Shown: piece after piece, positions 46,300 through 54,855 of the stretch
How the letters are laid out: the number at the start of each line of letters is the position of its first letter
Position numbering within the stretch: position 1 is the first letter of the stretch
Origin: Streptomyces violaceusniger
GTDB lineage: Bacteria > Actinomycetota > Actinomycetes > Streptomycetales > Streptomycetaceae
Direction of reading: 5' to 3'
Length of the DNA: 64,000 nt
NCBI GenBank assembly: GCA_005405945.1
Contig: BJHW01000001.1
Span: 1,550,001-1,614,000, forward strand
The notes under the pieces: generated by a model
Told to the model about the DNA's origin: nothing
What the model saw: only the letters and a program-made list of their open reading frames with translations
The model's database searches: none
Translations under genes and position numbers: made by a program

Positions 46300-46926
46300 T
46301 CACCTCACGCCGTTGGGGCGGAACTGGACGCTGATGCGCGGGCCGGTGGCGCGGGAGGATTTGGGGATGGCGTGTTCCCAGGTCCGCTGGCAGGAGCCGC
46401 CCATCACCAGCAGATCGCCGTGGCCGAGCGGCCGCCGTACGGCCTTGCCGCCGCCACGCGGGCGCAGCAGCAGGTCGCGGGGCGCGCCCACGGACAGGAT
46501 GGCGACCATGGTGTCCTCGGTCCTGCCGCGGCCGATGCGGTCGCCGTGCCAGGCCACGCTGTCCCGGCCGTCGCGGTAGTAGCACAGCCCGGCCGTGGTG
46601 AAGGGCTCCCCCAGCTCGGTGGCGTAGTGCGCGGAGAGCGCCTGCCGGGCCTCGGCCAGGACGGGGTGCGGCAGCGGGTCCTCGGCGCCGTAGAAGGCGA
46701 GCAGCCGTGGCACGTCCACCACCTGCTCGTACATGTGCCGCCGCTCGGCCTTCCAGGGGACCTCGGTGACGAGCCGGGCGAACAGGTCGTCCGCTCCCCT
46801 CAGCCACCCGGGCAGCAGATCGATCCAGGCCCCGGACCCGAGCTCGGTCCTGTGCGTCCCGCGCAGCGAGCCGAGACCGATGTCGTCGGTCTGGTCGAAG
46901 AGCGAGCCCTGGAGATACGCACCCAT
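46300..46926 (-). CDS. alkB: AlkB-like 2-oxoglutarate/Fe(II)-dependent dioxygenase
   Basis: A 208-residue enzyme of the AlkB class that uses 2-oxoglutarate, oxygen and Fe(II) to remove alkyl groups from nucleic acid bases. The iron-binding HxD is in DSVAWHGDRIG; the distal His follows in QRTWEHAIPK; the 2-oxoglutarate-binding arginines are in RISVQFR at the end. Substrate-lid residues LCYYRDG also fit. The ATG at 46926 begins MGAYLQGSLFDQ, the usual Streptomyces opening. It is a single-gene unit. Repair of alkylated DNA is the expected role, although some relatives act on RNA or protein. Confidence 0.88.
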   Translation of the reverse strand: MGAYLQGSLFDQTDDIGLGSLRGTHRTELGSGAWIDLLPGWLRGADDLFARLVTEVPWKAERRHMYEQVVDVPRLLAFYGAEDPLPHPVLAEARQALSAHYATELGEPFTTAGLCYYRDGRDSVAWHGDRIGRGRTEDTMVAILSVGAPRDLLLRPRGGGKAVRRPLGHGDLLVMGGSCQRTWEHAIPKSSRATGPRISVQFRPNGVR

Positions 46927-47286
46927 ACGTGCAGCGTACCCGCGTAATCGAGCAAGCGTTCTACTGGCGGACCTGGACAGACTCACCCATGGCCGCTTCG
47001 GCGCCCCACGTCCGGCCGCCTCCCGGCCACCGGGGCTGGGGCCCCCTGGGCCGAGGTGCCGCGCCGCTCCCGGCAGGTGCTGGTGGTGGCGGGCCACGAC
47101 CGGAAGTCACCGATGGCCACGGCGGTCCTGTGCGAGCACACCTGGGCCGGGTGGCGGGCCAGGGCGAGCCGGGCGGCACACCACGCGCTCCACGGCTGGA
47201 CCGGACCCGCCCCCTGGGCCCGGACCGGGGGGTGGCACCTCACCGGAGCGCTGAGGGCCGGGCCGTCCGCAGGGCCGCTTCCCGGG
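46927..47286. other. 360-base gap with no recognisable gene
   Basis: This spacer lies between the AlkB-like start and the hydrolase-fold gene end. Several frames are open on both strands because of the high GC content. One plus-strand frame reads VLVVAGHDRKSPMATAVL, but I can link it to no family and see no ribosome binding site. I annotate nothing here; it may be decayed coding DNA. Confidence 0.5.
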
Positions 47287-48222
47287 TCACTCCGGGAAAC
47301 GGCTGCGGTGGGCACGGCGGGTCAGCGGCTCGGCGATCGCCTCCACCAGCCAGTCCAGCTCGGACTGATGGGCCCGTACCGGGTTGCGCAGGACGCCGAC
47401 CCCCTCGATGGAGATCTCCACCACGTCCCCGGCGCGCAGGGTGAAGTCGAGTGCGGGCACGATGCCGGTGCCGGTGGACAGCACGGCGCCGTCGGGGAAG
47501 GGCTGGGAGCGCCACAGGTGGTCCACCAGGCCTCGCGGGGTGCGGTGGAACGCGGCGGTGGAGGTGGCCCCCTGGTACGCCGCCTCGCCGTCGCGCCACA
47601 CCGCCATGGTGATGTCCAGCGCGTCGGGCGCGTCGATCTCCCAGGCGGGCACGATGGCCGAGGACACGGCGGCGCTTCCGGCGTAGATCTTGGCCTGTGG
47701 GAGGTAGAGCGGGTTCTCGCCCTCGATGGACCGTGAGCTCACGTCGTCGGCGACCAGATAGCCGACCGTTTCGCCGTGCCGGTTGAGGACCAGCGCCAGT
47801 TCGGGCTCGGGGACGTTCAGCTCGGAGTCGTCGCGTACGGCGATCGGCTCGCCGTCGGTCACCACCCGCCACGGCGGCGATTTGAAGAACAGCTCCGGGC
47901 GCTCGGCGTCGTAGATCCGCTCGTACACCGACTGCTCGGTGCTCTCCTCCACCCTGGCCTCGCGCGAGCGTTCATACGTCACCCCCGCCGCCCACAGCTC
48001 CATCAGCCCGTCCAGCGGCGGCAGTGGCAGGACGTCCTGCTCATGGGCGGCGGCCGGGCCGGAGGCGGTGTTCTCCACCAGGGCCCGCAGCTGCGTCATG
48101 GGCAGCCGCAGCAACTCGGCGATGAGCGGCGCACCGGGGAAGGCCCGGATCCCACCGGCGTCGTCGGCCACTCCGGTCCGTACCGTCCCGGCCTCATCGG
48201 CGAATCGCACGATGCGTGTCAT
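47287..48222 (-). CDS. Fumarylacetoacetate hydrolase-family enzyme, likely 2,4-diketo-3-deoxy-L-fuconate hydrolase type
   Basis: A 311-residue member of the FAH superfamily. The metal ligands and catalytic region are in ELNVPEPELALVLNRHGE and VGYLVADDVSSRSIEGENPL. FFKSPPWRVV and YLPQAKIYAGSAAV are also typical, and ALSTGTGIVP-like residues appear as VLSTGTGIVPALDF. These enzymes cleave or hydrate diketo acids. AGGAGAGGA precedes the ATG at 48222. It is divergent from an L-fuconate-dehydratase-like gene, and both share operator-like repeats; together they suggest the oxidative L-fucose route. The exact substrate is inferred from context. Confidence 0.85.
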   Translation of the reverse strand: MTRIVRFADEAGTVRTGVADDAGGIRAFPGAPLIAELLRLPMTQLRALVENTASGPAAAHEQDVLPLPPLDGLMELWAAGVTYERSREARVEESTEQSVYERIYDAERPELFFKSPPWRVVTDGEPIAVRDDSELNVPEPELALVLNRHGETVGYLVADDVSSRSIEGENPLYLPQAKIYAGSAAVSSAIVPAWEIDAPDALDITMAVWRDGEAAYQGATSTAAFHRTPRGLVDHLWRSQPFPDGAVLSTGTGIVPALDFTLRAGDVVEISIEGVGVLRNPVRAHQSELDWLVEAIAEPLTRRAHRSRFPE

Positions 48223-48353
48223 CTGTCGTCCTCTCCTCTCGTGACGGTGTGGTCGGTGCTCCTGCCCAGCGGAGGGTGGTGGCCGTGCACACACCGGCCG
48301 CCACGATGCCGACGATGGCGGGGGCCTCCCCCGCGGACCACACTCTCTCGCGG

Positions 48354-48388
48354 AGACATCTGACCTGTGGAACGTAGGTGTCACCTAC
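48354..48388. promoter_or_regulatory. Operator-like repeat and adjacent palindrome in the fuconate divergent promoter
   Basis: AGACATCTGACCTGT at 48354-48368 is nearly the same as AGACATCTGACATGT at 48451. Next to it, GTAGGTG-T-CACCTAC (48374-48388) is a perfect seven-base inverted repeat. Both lie in the 295-base divergent region between the hydrolase and the dehydratase. A TTGACA at about 48395 could be a plus-strand -35 element. Confidence 0.5.
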
Positions 48389-48450
48389 AGCCTTTGACAA
48401 GGCCTCAACGATCACGAGGTTTCTTCCGGGTGACCTCTGGCAACCACAGC

Positions 48451-48468
48451 AGACATCTGACATGTTGG
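48451..48468. promoter_or_regulatory. Second copy of the AGACATCTGAC operator-like repeat
   Basis: AGACATCTGACATGTTGG shares 14 of its first 15 bases with the copy at 48354, 97 bases away, and contains the dyad ACAT-N5-ATGT. It lies 50 bases upstream of the dehydratase start. A FadR-type regulator encoded just downstream (49884) is the likely ligand. Confidence 0.55.
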
Positions 48469-48517
48469 TCGGCGTTGCTCCCTTTTCCTCGCCCTTTTGC
48501 CCACAGGAGCGCGTGCC

Positions 48518-49866
48518 ATGACCCTTCGTATCGTCGATGTCGAGACCATCGATGTCCGCTTCCCGACCTCCCAGCACCTCGACGGCTCCGACGCCATGAA
48601 CGAGGCACCGGACTACTCGGCGGCGTACGTGGTGCTCAAGACCGCCGATGACGCCCCCTCCGGCCAGGGCGCGGCGGTGTCCGCACCCGGCGCCGAACCC
48701 CTGGAGGGCCATGGCTTCACATTCACCATCGGCCGTGGCAACGACCTGGCGGTGCGGGCGGCGCGCGCCATCGGGGAGCGGGCCATCGGCCTGTCCGTGG
48801 CGGAGATCGCCGGCGATCTGGGCGCCTTCTCACGCCATCTGCTGGGCGACAGCCAGCTGCGCTGGCTCGGCCCGGACAAGGGCGCCATCCACCTGGGCAG
48901 CGCCGCGGTCATCAACGCGGCCTGGGACCTCGCCGCCCGGCGGGCCGGCAAACCCGTGTGGAAGCTCCTCGCCGACCTCTCCCCCGGCAGGTGGTCGACC
49001 TGGTGGACTGGCGCTACCTCAAGGACGTGCTCACCCCCGAGGCCGCCCTGAAGATGCTCGAATCCCGCGCCCCGGGCCGCGCCGAGCGCGAGGCGTACGT
49101 CCGCGAGCACGGATACCCGGCGTACACCACCAGCGCGGGCTGGCTCGGATACGACGACGCCAAGCTGGCCCGGCTCTGCCAGGAGGCCGTGGACCAGGGC
49201 TGGAACTCGGTGAAGCTGAAGGTGGGCGCCGATCTGGAGGACGACATCCGGCGCTGCCGCATCGCCCGCGGTGTCATCGGACCGGACCGCCGGCTGATGA
49301 TCGACGCCAATCAGACGCTGGGCGTGGCGGAAGCGGTCTCCTGGGCCGAGGCGCTCCGGGAGTTCGACGTCTGGTGGTTCGAGGAGCCCACCAGCCCCGA
49401 TGACATCCTCGGACACGCGGCCATCGCCCGGCGGATCGGCCCGATCCGGGTGGCCACCGGCGAACACGCCCACAACGCGGTGATGTTCAAGCAGTTCCTC
49501 GCGGCCGACGCGATCGGCGTCTGCCAGATCGACGCCTGCCGCCTGGCCGGTGTCAACGAGGCGGTGGCCGTTCTGCTGCTGGCCGCGGCGTACGACGTGC
49601 CGGTGTGCCCGCACGCCGGCGGGGTCGGCCTGTGCGAGCTGGTCCAGCATCTGTCGATCTTCGACTATGTGGCCGTCAGCGGCTCCCTGGACGACCGTGT
49701 CATCGAGTACGTCGACCATCTCCACGAACACTTCCACGACCCGGTCCGCATCCGTGGCTCGCGCTATCTCGTCCCCGAGGCACCCGGCTACAGCGCCCGG
49801 ATCCGGCGGGAGTCCCTGGAGACCTACCGCTACCCCGAAGGACCGGTCTGGAGCCACCGCGGCTGA
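48518..49866 (+). CDS. L-fuconate dehydratase-like enolase-superfamily enzyme (one apparent frameshift)
   Basis: About 449 residues when one C is restored near 48990 (joining [18 protein letters not shown]). The mandelate-racemase-type barrel is clear: general base Lys in [19 protein letters not shown], metal ligands in [10 protein letters not shown] and [11 protein letters not shown], and [35 protein letters not shown] and DYVAVSG complete the L-fuconate/galactarate dehydratase pattern; the family is usually about 440 residues. It dehydrates an aldonate to a 2-keto-3-deoxy acid. AGGAG precedes the ATG at 48518. The pathway partner is the divergent hydrolase. Confidence 0.88.
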
Positions 49867-49883
49867 GTGGCATCCTGGTCGCC

Positions 49884-50633
49884 ATGTCCACCGATCCAGA
49901 CCGCTCCGGCCCCGGCGGCGGCGGTGTTCCCGCCGCCGGGAGCAGTGTCGTCGACATAGCCATCGGCCGGTTGCGCAAGCGCATCGAGAGCGGTGAGTTC
50001 ACGCCCGGCCACCGGCTGCCGCCGGAGGCGGTGCTGGCGAGCGAGCTCGAACTCTCCCGCCCGTCGCTGCGGGAGGCGGTCCGCGCCCTGGCGATGGCCG
50101 GGGTCCTGGACGTGCGCCGCGGTGACGGCACCTTCGTCACCGATCTGCGCCCGGACCGGCTGCTGCGCGCCCTCGGCAGCTTCCTGGACCTGGCCCAGGA
50201 CACCGGTCTGAACGAGATGCTGGAGTGCCGCAAGGTCCTGGAGCCGGGCGCCACCGCGCTGGCCGCGACCCGCATCGACGAGGCCACCCTCGACCGGCTC
50301 CAGGAGCGGATCGAGCGGATGCGCGGTCTGCAGGACCCGGAGGAGCTGGTCCACGAGGACATCGCCTTCCACGCCGACATCGTCGCCGCGGCCGGCAACC
50401 GCACCCTCGCCTCGCTGGCCGACTCGGTCACCCAGCGCACCGCCCGGGCCCGCGTCTGGCGCGCCCTGGTCAAGTCCGATGTGCTGTCCTGGACCCACCA
50501 GCAGCACATGGACATCTACACCGCGCTCCGCGCCCATGACAGCCTGGCCGCGTTCACCGCGGCCAGCCGGCATGTGGGCGATGTGGAGCTGTGGGTCCGC
50601 GACCGGCTGGACGCGGTGCGCGACCGACGCTGA
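49884..50633 (+). CDS. FadR-subfamily GntR transcriptional regulator
   Basis: A 249-residue regulator. The winged helix has DIAIGRLRKRIESGEFTPGH, RLPPEAVLASELELSRPSLR and EAVRALAMAGVLDVRRGDGT. The all-helical FCD effector domain has ECRKVLEPGATALAA, HEDIAFHADIVAAAGNRTLA and HQQHMDIYTALRAHD; its Asp and His positions would hold a metal that contacts an acid ligand. It starts 18 bases after the dehydratase stop, so it is co-transcribed and probably responds to a fuconate-type sugar acid. The repeats at 48354 and 48451 are its likely sites. Confidence 0.9.
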   Translation: MSTDPDRSGPGGGGVPAAGSSVVDIAIGRLRKRIESGEFTPGHRLPPEAVLASELELSRPSLREAVRALAMAGVLDVRRGDGTFVTDLRPDRLLRALGSFLDLAQDTGLNEMLECRKVLEPGATALAATRIDEATLDRLQERIERMRGLQDPEELVHEDIAFHADIVAAAGNRTLASLADSVTQRTARARVWRALVKSDVLSWTHQQHMDIYTALRAHDSLAAFTAASRHVGDVELWVRDRLDAVRDRR

Positions 50634-50661
50634 CCACGCGGGGGCAAGCGCCCTCCGCGGA

Positions 50662-51744
50662 TCAGATGTCACGCCGTACGAGGAAGCGCAGCAGGGTGCG
50701 CAGTTCCGCGCTCGCCCGGGGCGCGAGCGACAGGCTCTCCAGGCATGTCTCCACGGTCGCGATGTGGCGTTCGGCCTCCTCCAGGGCCGCGGAGCGGCCA
50801 CCGGCCCGCTCGATCAGGGCGGCCGCCCGGCGCGTGGTGGCGTCGTCCGGGATGTCCGGGGAATCCCGCAGCAGCGTGGCCAGCCGCTCGGCGGCCGGGG
50901 CGCCGGGGCCGCGGGCGCTCAGCGCGGCCAGCACGGGGAAGGTCTTCTTGCGCTGCCGCAGATCGCGGTGGACCGGTTTGCCGGTGACCGCGGGGTCGCC
51001 CCAGATGCCCAGCAGATCGTCCACCACCTGGAACGCCACGCCCATGTGGCGTCCGGCCCGGTCCAAGGCGGCCACGGTGGGCTCCGGCGCCCCGGCGAGC
51101 GCGGCGCCCAGGGCGGCGGCGCAGCCGAGCAGCGCGCCGGTCTTGTGCTCGACCATCGTGCGGTACTCCTCCGGCCCCACCGCCTCGGGTCCCGTCCAGG
51201 GGCGCGACTCGAAGAGCAGGTCGTCCGCCTGGCCGCGGACCAGGTCGCCCAGCGCCGCGCTCAGCCGCCGCACGGCGGCCGCGGCTCCGGTGCCGTCCAC
51301 GCCGGCCAGCGCCTCCACGGCCAGCGCGAACAGGGCGTCACCTGCGAGCACGGCCGGGCCGGTCCCGTACGCCTTCCACACGGTGGGGCGGGTGCGGCGG
51401 GTCTGGTCACCGTCCATGATGTCGTCGTGCAGCAGCGAGAAGGTGTGCACCAGCTCCACCGCCACCGCCCCGGCGACCGCCGCCTCACCGGATGCCCCGG
51501 CCGCCTCCGCGCACAGCACGGCCAGGGCCTGCCGCACCCCCTTGCCGCCCGATCCCTCGGCGGGCGTACCGCCCACATCGCACCAGCCGAAGGAGTACGC
51601 GGCCATCTCGGCCACCCACGGGTGCAGCCGTCCGACCGTGTCGGCCAGCGTCGGGCGCACCAACTCCCGGCAGCGGCCGAGGATTTCGCCCGCGGTGGCG
51701 GTGGTCTCCTGCGCTCCGAGGAGCTCGGGGAACGTCGTCGTCAC
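50662..51744 (-). CDS. Polyprenyl (isoprenyl diphosphate) synthase
   Basis: A 360-residue trans-prenyltransferase that condenses isopentenyl diphosphate with an allylic starter. The first Asp-rich motif is FSLLHDDIMDGDQTRRTRPT and the second is FQVVDDLLGIWGDPAVTGKP, with the usual K in HKTGALLGCAAALGA. The product chain length is set before the first motif (VAVELVHTFSLL) but I would not predict it. Its start overlaps the TPR gene stop (ATGA), coupling the two. No terpene cyclase is near, so the product may feed quinone, carotenoid or another pathway elsewhere. Confidence 0.92.
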   Translation of the reverse strand: MTTTFPELLGAQETTATAGEILGRCRELVRPTLADTVGRLHPWVAEMAAYSFGWCDVGGTPAEGSGGKGVRQALAVLCAEAAGASGEAAVAGAVAVELVHTFSLLHDDIMDGDQTRRTRPTVWKAYGTGPAVLAGDALFALAVEALAGVDGTGAAAAVRRLSAALGDLVRGQADDLLFESRPWTGPEAVGPEEYRTMVEHKTGALLGCAAALGAALAGAPEPTVAALDRAGRHMGVAFQVVDDLLGIWGDPAVTGKPVHRDLRQRKKTFPVLAALSARGPGAPAAERLATLLRDSPDIPDDATTRRAAALIERAGGRSAALEEAERHIATVETCLESLSLAPRASAELRTLLRFLVRRDI

Positions 51745-52787
51745 AGCGCCGCCTCCAGGACCTCCGTGAGGCCGAACTCCTCGCGGGCCCGGTCCACCAT
51801 CCGGCGGGCGTGCCGCAGCCCGATGCGCTCCAGCACACCGGCCAGTTCGGACAGGTCATCGGCGGTTTCGGCGCGGTCGCGGCCCAGCCGGGCCAGGGAC
51901 TTGATGAGCCCGAGCCGGGCGAGACCCTCGCCGCGCGGCTCGCTCATGTCGCGGAACTCGTCCAGGGCCTGCTGGTACATCGCGCGGGCCGCCTCATAAC
52001 GGCCCGCGCGGTAGAACACATTGCCGCGCATCTTGTGGTTGTACGCCAGCGCGCTCACCAGGTTCATCTCGCGGCAGGTCAGTTCGGCCTCGGAGAGCAG
52101 TTCCAGCGCGCGCTCCACGTCCCCGTCGCGTACGGAGACGATGTCGGCCATGCCCCGCAGTGCCCATGCGTGTCCGCGCCGGTCCTCGGCCTTCGCGGCT
52201 ATCTCCGCGGCCTCCTCGAACATCGCGTAGGCCGAGTCGTACGACCCGGTGTTGCGGTGCATCTGGGCGATGCCCTCCAGCGCCCATACGGTGTGGCGCG
52301 CCTCGCCGCGCTTCCGTGCCTCGGCGAGGAGTTGCTCGTGCAGCGCGCCCACGGCGTCGTAGTCGCCCTGGATACGGCCGGTCTCCGCCATCCCGGCGAG
52401 CGAGTAGCCACGGACGACGATGTCCCCGCCGCGCTCGCCGAGGTCGGCCGCGAGGCCGAGCAGCCGCCACGCCAGCGCCAGCGCGCCCCGCTGCCGGGCG
52501 AGGGTGCCTCCGCTCCACAGCGCCCATGCCATCGCGCCGAGGTCCCCCGCCGCGCGGGCCGCCCGGTAGCTGGCCTTCCACTCGCGGTCGGCCTCGCCCA
52601 CCTGCCCGAGCCTCCGGTGTGCCTCGGCGACCGCGAGCCCCGCGCGGGCCGCCTCGCCCGGGGAGCCGCCCCGCTCGGCCGCCCGCAGCTGCTCGGTGCC
52701 CGCCGCCAACACCTCGACGAGGGACGAGTTCACGGACAGGGTGGTGAGGGAGCCCTGGTACTCAGGGGCGAATGCCTTGCCGTACAT
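51741..52787 (-). CDS. Tetratricopeptide-repeat protein coupled to the polyprenyl synthase
   Basis: A 348-residue, mostly helical cytoplasmic protein. About six TPR-like helix pairs run from residue 45 to 310, for example AMAWALWSGGTLARQRGALA, RHTVWALEGIAQMHRNTGSY, HAWALRGMADIVSVRDGDVE and LAYNHKMRGNVFYRAGRYEA. There is no DNA-binding or kinase domain. TPR proteins scaffold other proteins, so it may bind or regulate the synthase encoded next. It is the first gene of the pair and lies directly below the triple operator array at 52828-52883, so the pair is strongly regulated. Confidence 0.85.
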   Translation of the reverse strand: MYGKAFAPEYQGSLTTLSVNSSLVEVLAAGTEQLRAAERGGSPGEAARAGLAVAEAHRRLGQVGEADREWKASYRAARAAGDLGAMAWALWSGGTLARQRGALALAWRLLGLAADLGERGGDIVVRGYSLAGMAETGRIQGDYDAVGALHEQLLAEARKRGEARHTVWALEGIAQMHRNTGSYDSAYAMFEEAAEIAAKAEDRRGHAWALRGMADIVSVRDGDVERALELLSEAELTCREMNLVSALAYNHKMRGNVFYRAGRYEAARAMYQQALDEFRDMSEPRGEGLARLGLIKSLARLGRDRAETADDLSELAGVLERIGLRHARRMVDRAREEFGLTEVLEAAL

Positions 52788-52827
52788 GGATGCCTTTCCG
52801 TCTGTTGGTCCCAGGAGCGCACGTCTC

Positions 52828-52883
52828 TATACACCGAGTGCATACACGGGGTGTATGCACCCTATGTATACACATCGTGTATA
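52828..52883. promoter_or_regulatory. Array of three palindromic operators (TATACAC-N3-GTGTATA type)
   Basis: Three related dyads occur in 56 bases: TATACAC-CGA-GTGCATA (28-44), CATACAC-GGG-GTGTATG (41-57) and TATACAC-ATC-GTGTATA (67-83), counting from 52800. The middle one extends to perfect ten-base arms, GTGCATACAC and GTGTATGCAC (52838-52860). Centres lie 13 and 26 bases apart, and the first two share a half-site. The array sits 40 to 96 bases upstream of the TPR gene start and is unusually AT-rich for this genome, pointing to a strong repressor-binding region. The regulator is not encoded alongside. Confidence 0.85.
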
Positions 52884-52996
52884 GGAGCCGGGAAACCGGC
52901 CCCGTCAGGGTCACCGGTACTGTGCGCCCGTTGTTGATCTAGACGCGATCGGACCCGGAGAGGTTGACCGCCCGGGTAGGCCGATGGCAAAAAACC

Positions 52997-53452
52997 TCAT
53001 GGGCCCGGCCCGGTCTGCTCCCCCGCCACCTCGCGCTCGATCCAACGGCAGATCACATCGACCACATAGGCCCGCTCCGCGCGGCTCAGCTCCCGCCCCT
53101 TGGGGATCCCGTGCCAGCGCTGAAGGCAGGTGCGGCAGCAGGTGGCGGTCGCGTGCTGGGCGACGAACACGGGGTGGCCGCGATAGGGCGTCTGCTTGCC
53201 GTCCTTGTAGGGCTCGGCGGGGGCCAGCCGCTTGGCGATCAGGTCGTAGGCGTGCCAGCGCAACGTCGACGGTCCGGACAGCTCGGCCGTGGCCCGGTCG
53301 CGACCGCGCAGATGGAACTTCGCGCGGAACGGATGGCGCGCGATGGCGGCCAGCCGCCGGTCGAGCGATTCGGGGCTCGGACCGGACGGGCCAGGGCTCG
53401 GCTGGGACGAGTCAGGGGTCGGGTCGGACGCGTCAGGCGTCGGGTCGGACAT
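52997..53452 (-). CDS. DUF4186-family protein
   Basis: A 151-residue protein. The first 30 residues are a disordered Ser/Pro/Asp repeat (DPTPDASDPTPDSSQPSPGP). The folded part has RLAAIARHPFRAKFHLRGRD, VFVAQHATATCCRTCLQRWH and GIPKGRELSRAERAYVVDVI, which fit the DUF4186 pattern; its CCRTC and His residues suggest a metal site. The function of the family is not known to me. GGGAGCC precedes the ATG at 53452. It is a stand-alone unit. Confidence 0.82.
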   Translation of the reverse strand: MSDPTPDASDPTPDSSQPSPGPSGPSPESLDRRLAAIARHPFRAKFHLRGRDRATAELSGPSTLRWHAYDLIAKRLAPAEPYKDGKQTPYRGHPVFVAQHATATCCRTCLQRWHGIPKGRELSRAERAYVVDVICRWIEREVAGEQTGPGP

Positions 53453-53583
53453 CGAAGGCTCCCGGAGACGGCAAAGCCCCCTTCCGATCGTATGACGGCT
53501 GGTCCACGGCGCCATCGGCCGGGCCGGTCACAGCGCGCCCGCCCGCTGACGCCGGCCCAGTCGGGGCTCGCGTTGACACGGAC

Positions 53584-54143
53584 TCAGGAGCGTTGCCGAC
53601 CCGCCCGCCACTCCGGCGCGAGCACCGACCAGATCTCCATGTCAAGCCGCGTGCCCCGATGGAGACGGAACTCCCGCAGCACACCGTCCTTGGTCATCCC
53701 CAGCCGCCGGGCCACGGCGATGCTGGCCTCGTTCGTGGCCGCCGCCCACCACTCCACGCGGTGGATGCCCCGCTCCTCGACGGCCCAGTCGATGATCACG
53801 CGCGCGGCGCGGGTCACCAGTCCCCTGCCCACCGCCGACGGCTCCAGCCAGCAACCCGCCTCCGCGGTGCGCTGTTCGACGTCCATCGTGCGGAAGAGGA
53901 CCCCGCCGACCAGCTTGCCGTCCGTCCAGATGCCGTGGATCCGCCCGGCGTCGGCCGCCGCCTTGTCCGCGTACCCCTGGAGGAACGCCCGGGCCGACTC
54001 CAGGTCGGCCGCGGCGTCCGCCAGCGCGATGTACCGCCCGATGAACTCCCGCCCCGGTCCATATGGGCGAGGAACTCCTCGGCCTGCCACGGCTCCAGCG
54101 GGCGCAGCTCGGCGCCGTCCTCGCCCAGGGGTATCGCGTACAT
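53584..54143 (-). CDS. GNAT-family N-acetyltransferase, RimJ/RimL type (one apparent frameshift)
   Basis: About 186 residues when one G is restored near 54057 (joining HMDRGREFIGRY). The fold's acetyl-CoA region reads CWLEPSAVGRGLVTRAARVI followed by IDWAVEERGIHRVEWWAAAT. NEASIAVARRLGMTKDGVLR then gives the usual C-terminal GF(x)xEG-like block of RimJ/RimL relatives. Such enzymes acetylate protein N-termini or small amines. GGAAGGTG lies just before the ATG at 54143. The gene is divergent from a TetR regulator, about 110 bases away. Confidence 0.85.
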
Positions 54144-54224
54144 CGTCACCTTCCACCGTCCGAACCAGCGCGCGCAGTACGGGGCGATCCTCTCACCGAG
54201 GGGCCGTCCGCGCGTTTCCTTTTG

Positions 54225-54240
54225 TACCTACTAGTATGTA
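54225..54240. promoter_or_regulatory. Operator-like palindrome at the start of the TetR gene (54252)
   Basis: TACCTACTAGTATGTA pairs with its reverse complement at 14 of 16 positions, with the core TACTAGTA perfect. It ends 11 bases before the ATG at 54252, where a TetR protein would block its own promoter, and it could also act on the divergent acetyltransferase. This is a typical TetR autoregulatory position. Confidence 0.65.
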
Positions 54241-54251
54241 TGGTTGTGTCC

Positions 54252-54815
54252 ATGGACACCCGGGAACGACTCATCGCAAGCACCCGTGAGCTGCTGTGGG
54301 AGCGCGGCTATGTGGGCACGAGCCCGAAGGCGATCCAGGAGCGCTCCGGAGCGGGCCAGGGCAGCATGTACCACCACTTCCGCGGCAAGCCCGACCTGGC
54401 GCTCGCCGCGATCAGCCGCAGCGCCGAGGAGCTGAGGGGCAGGGCGGAGGCCGAGTTCGGCGGCCCCGGCAGCGTGGTCGAGCGGATCACCGCCTATCTG
54501 CGGCGGGAGCGGGACGCGCTGAAGGGGTGCCCGGTCGGCCGTCTCACCCAGGACCCCGATGTGATGGCCGATTCGGAGCTGCGCCGACCGGTCGAGGAGA
54601 CCTTCGCCTGGCTCACCGACCGGCTGGCCGGGCTGCTCGCGGAGGGCCGGGCGAGCGGCGAGCTCGGCACCGGGCTCGACCCGGTGGCCACGGCCACCGC
54701 GCTGGTCGCGGTGTTGCAGGGCGGCTATGTGCTGGCCCGCGCCGCCGACTCGGCCGAGGTGTACGCCCGGGCGATGGACGGGGCGCTCGGCCTGCTCACC
54801 GCCCATGTCCGCTGA
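54252..54815 (+). CDS. TetR-family transcriptional regulator
   Basis: A 187-residue repressor-type protein. The helix-turn-helix is RLIASTRELLWERGYVGTSP then AIQERSGAGQGSMYHHFRGK. The C-terminal domain (CPVGRLTQDPDVMADSELRR, AVLQGGYVLARAADSAEVYA) is of the TetR_C_16/LmrA-like kind. ATG 54252 is preferred to the in-frame ATG at 54240 because the latter lies inside the palindrome. The tautomerase gene follows 40 bases later on the same strand and is a likely target, together with the divergent acetyltransferase. Confidence 0.9.
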   Translation: MDTRERLIASTRELLWERGYVGTSPKAIQERSGAGQGSMYHHFRGKPDLALAAISRSAEELRGRAEAEFGGPGSVVERITAYLRRERDALKGCPVGRLTQDPDVMADSELRRPVEETFAWLTDRLAGLLAEGRASGELGTGLDPVATATALVAVLQGGYVLARAADSAEVYARAMDGALGLLTAHVR

Positions 54816-54855
54816 GCCCCCGCCCTCCCCCCTTTACCCGAAGGAGAGCCCCGAC

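Noticed and set aside
47056..47736. 226-codon plus-strand frame beginning before the FAH gene
   Set aside because: Mostly antisense to the FAH-family gene; the unique first part matches nothing I recognise.
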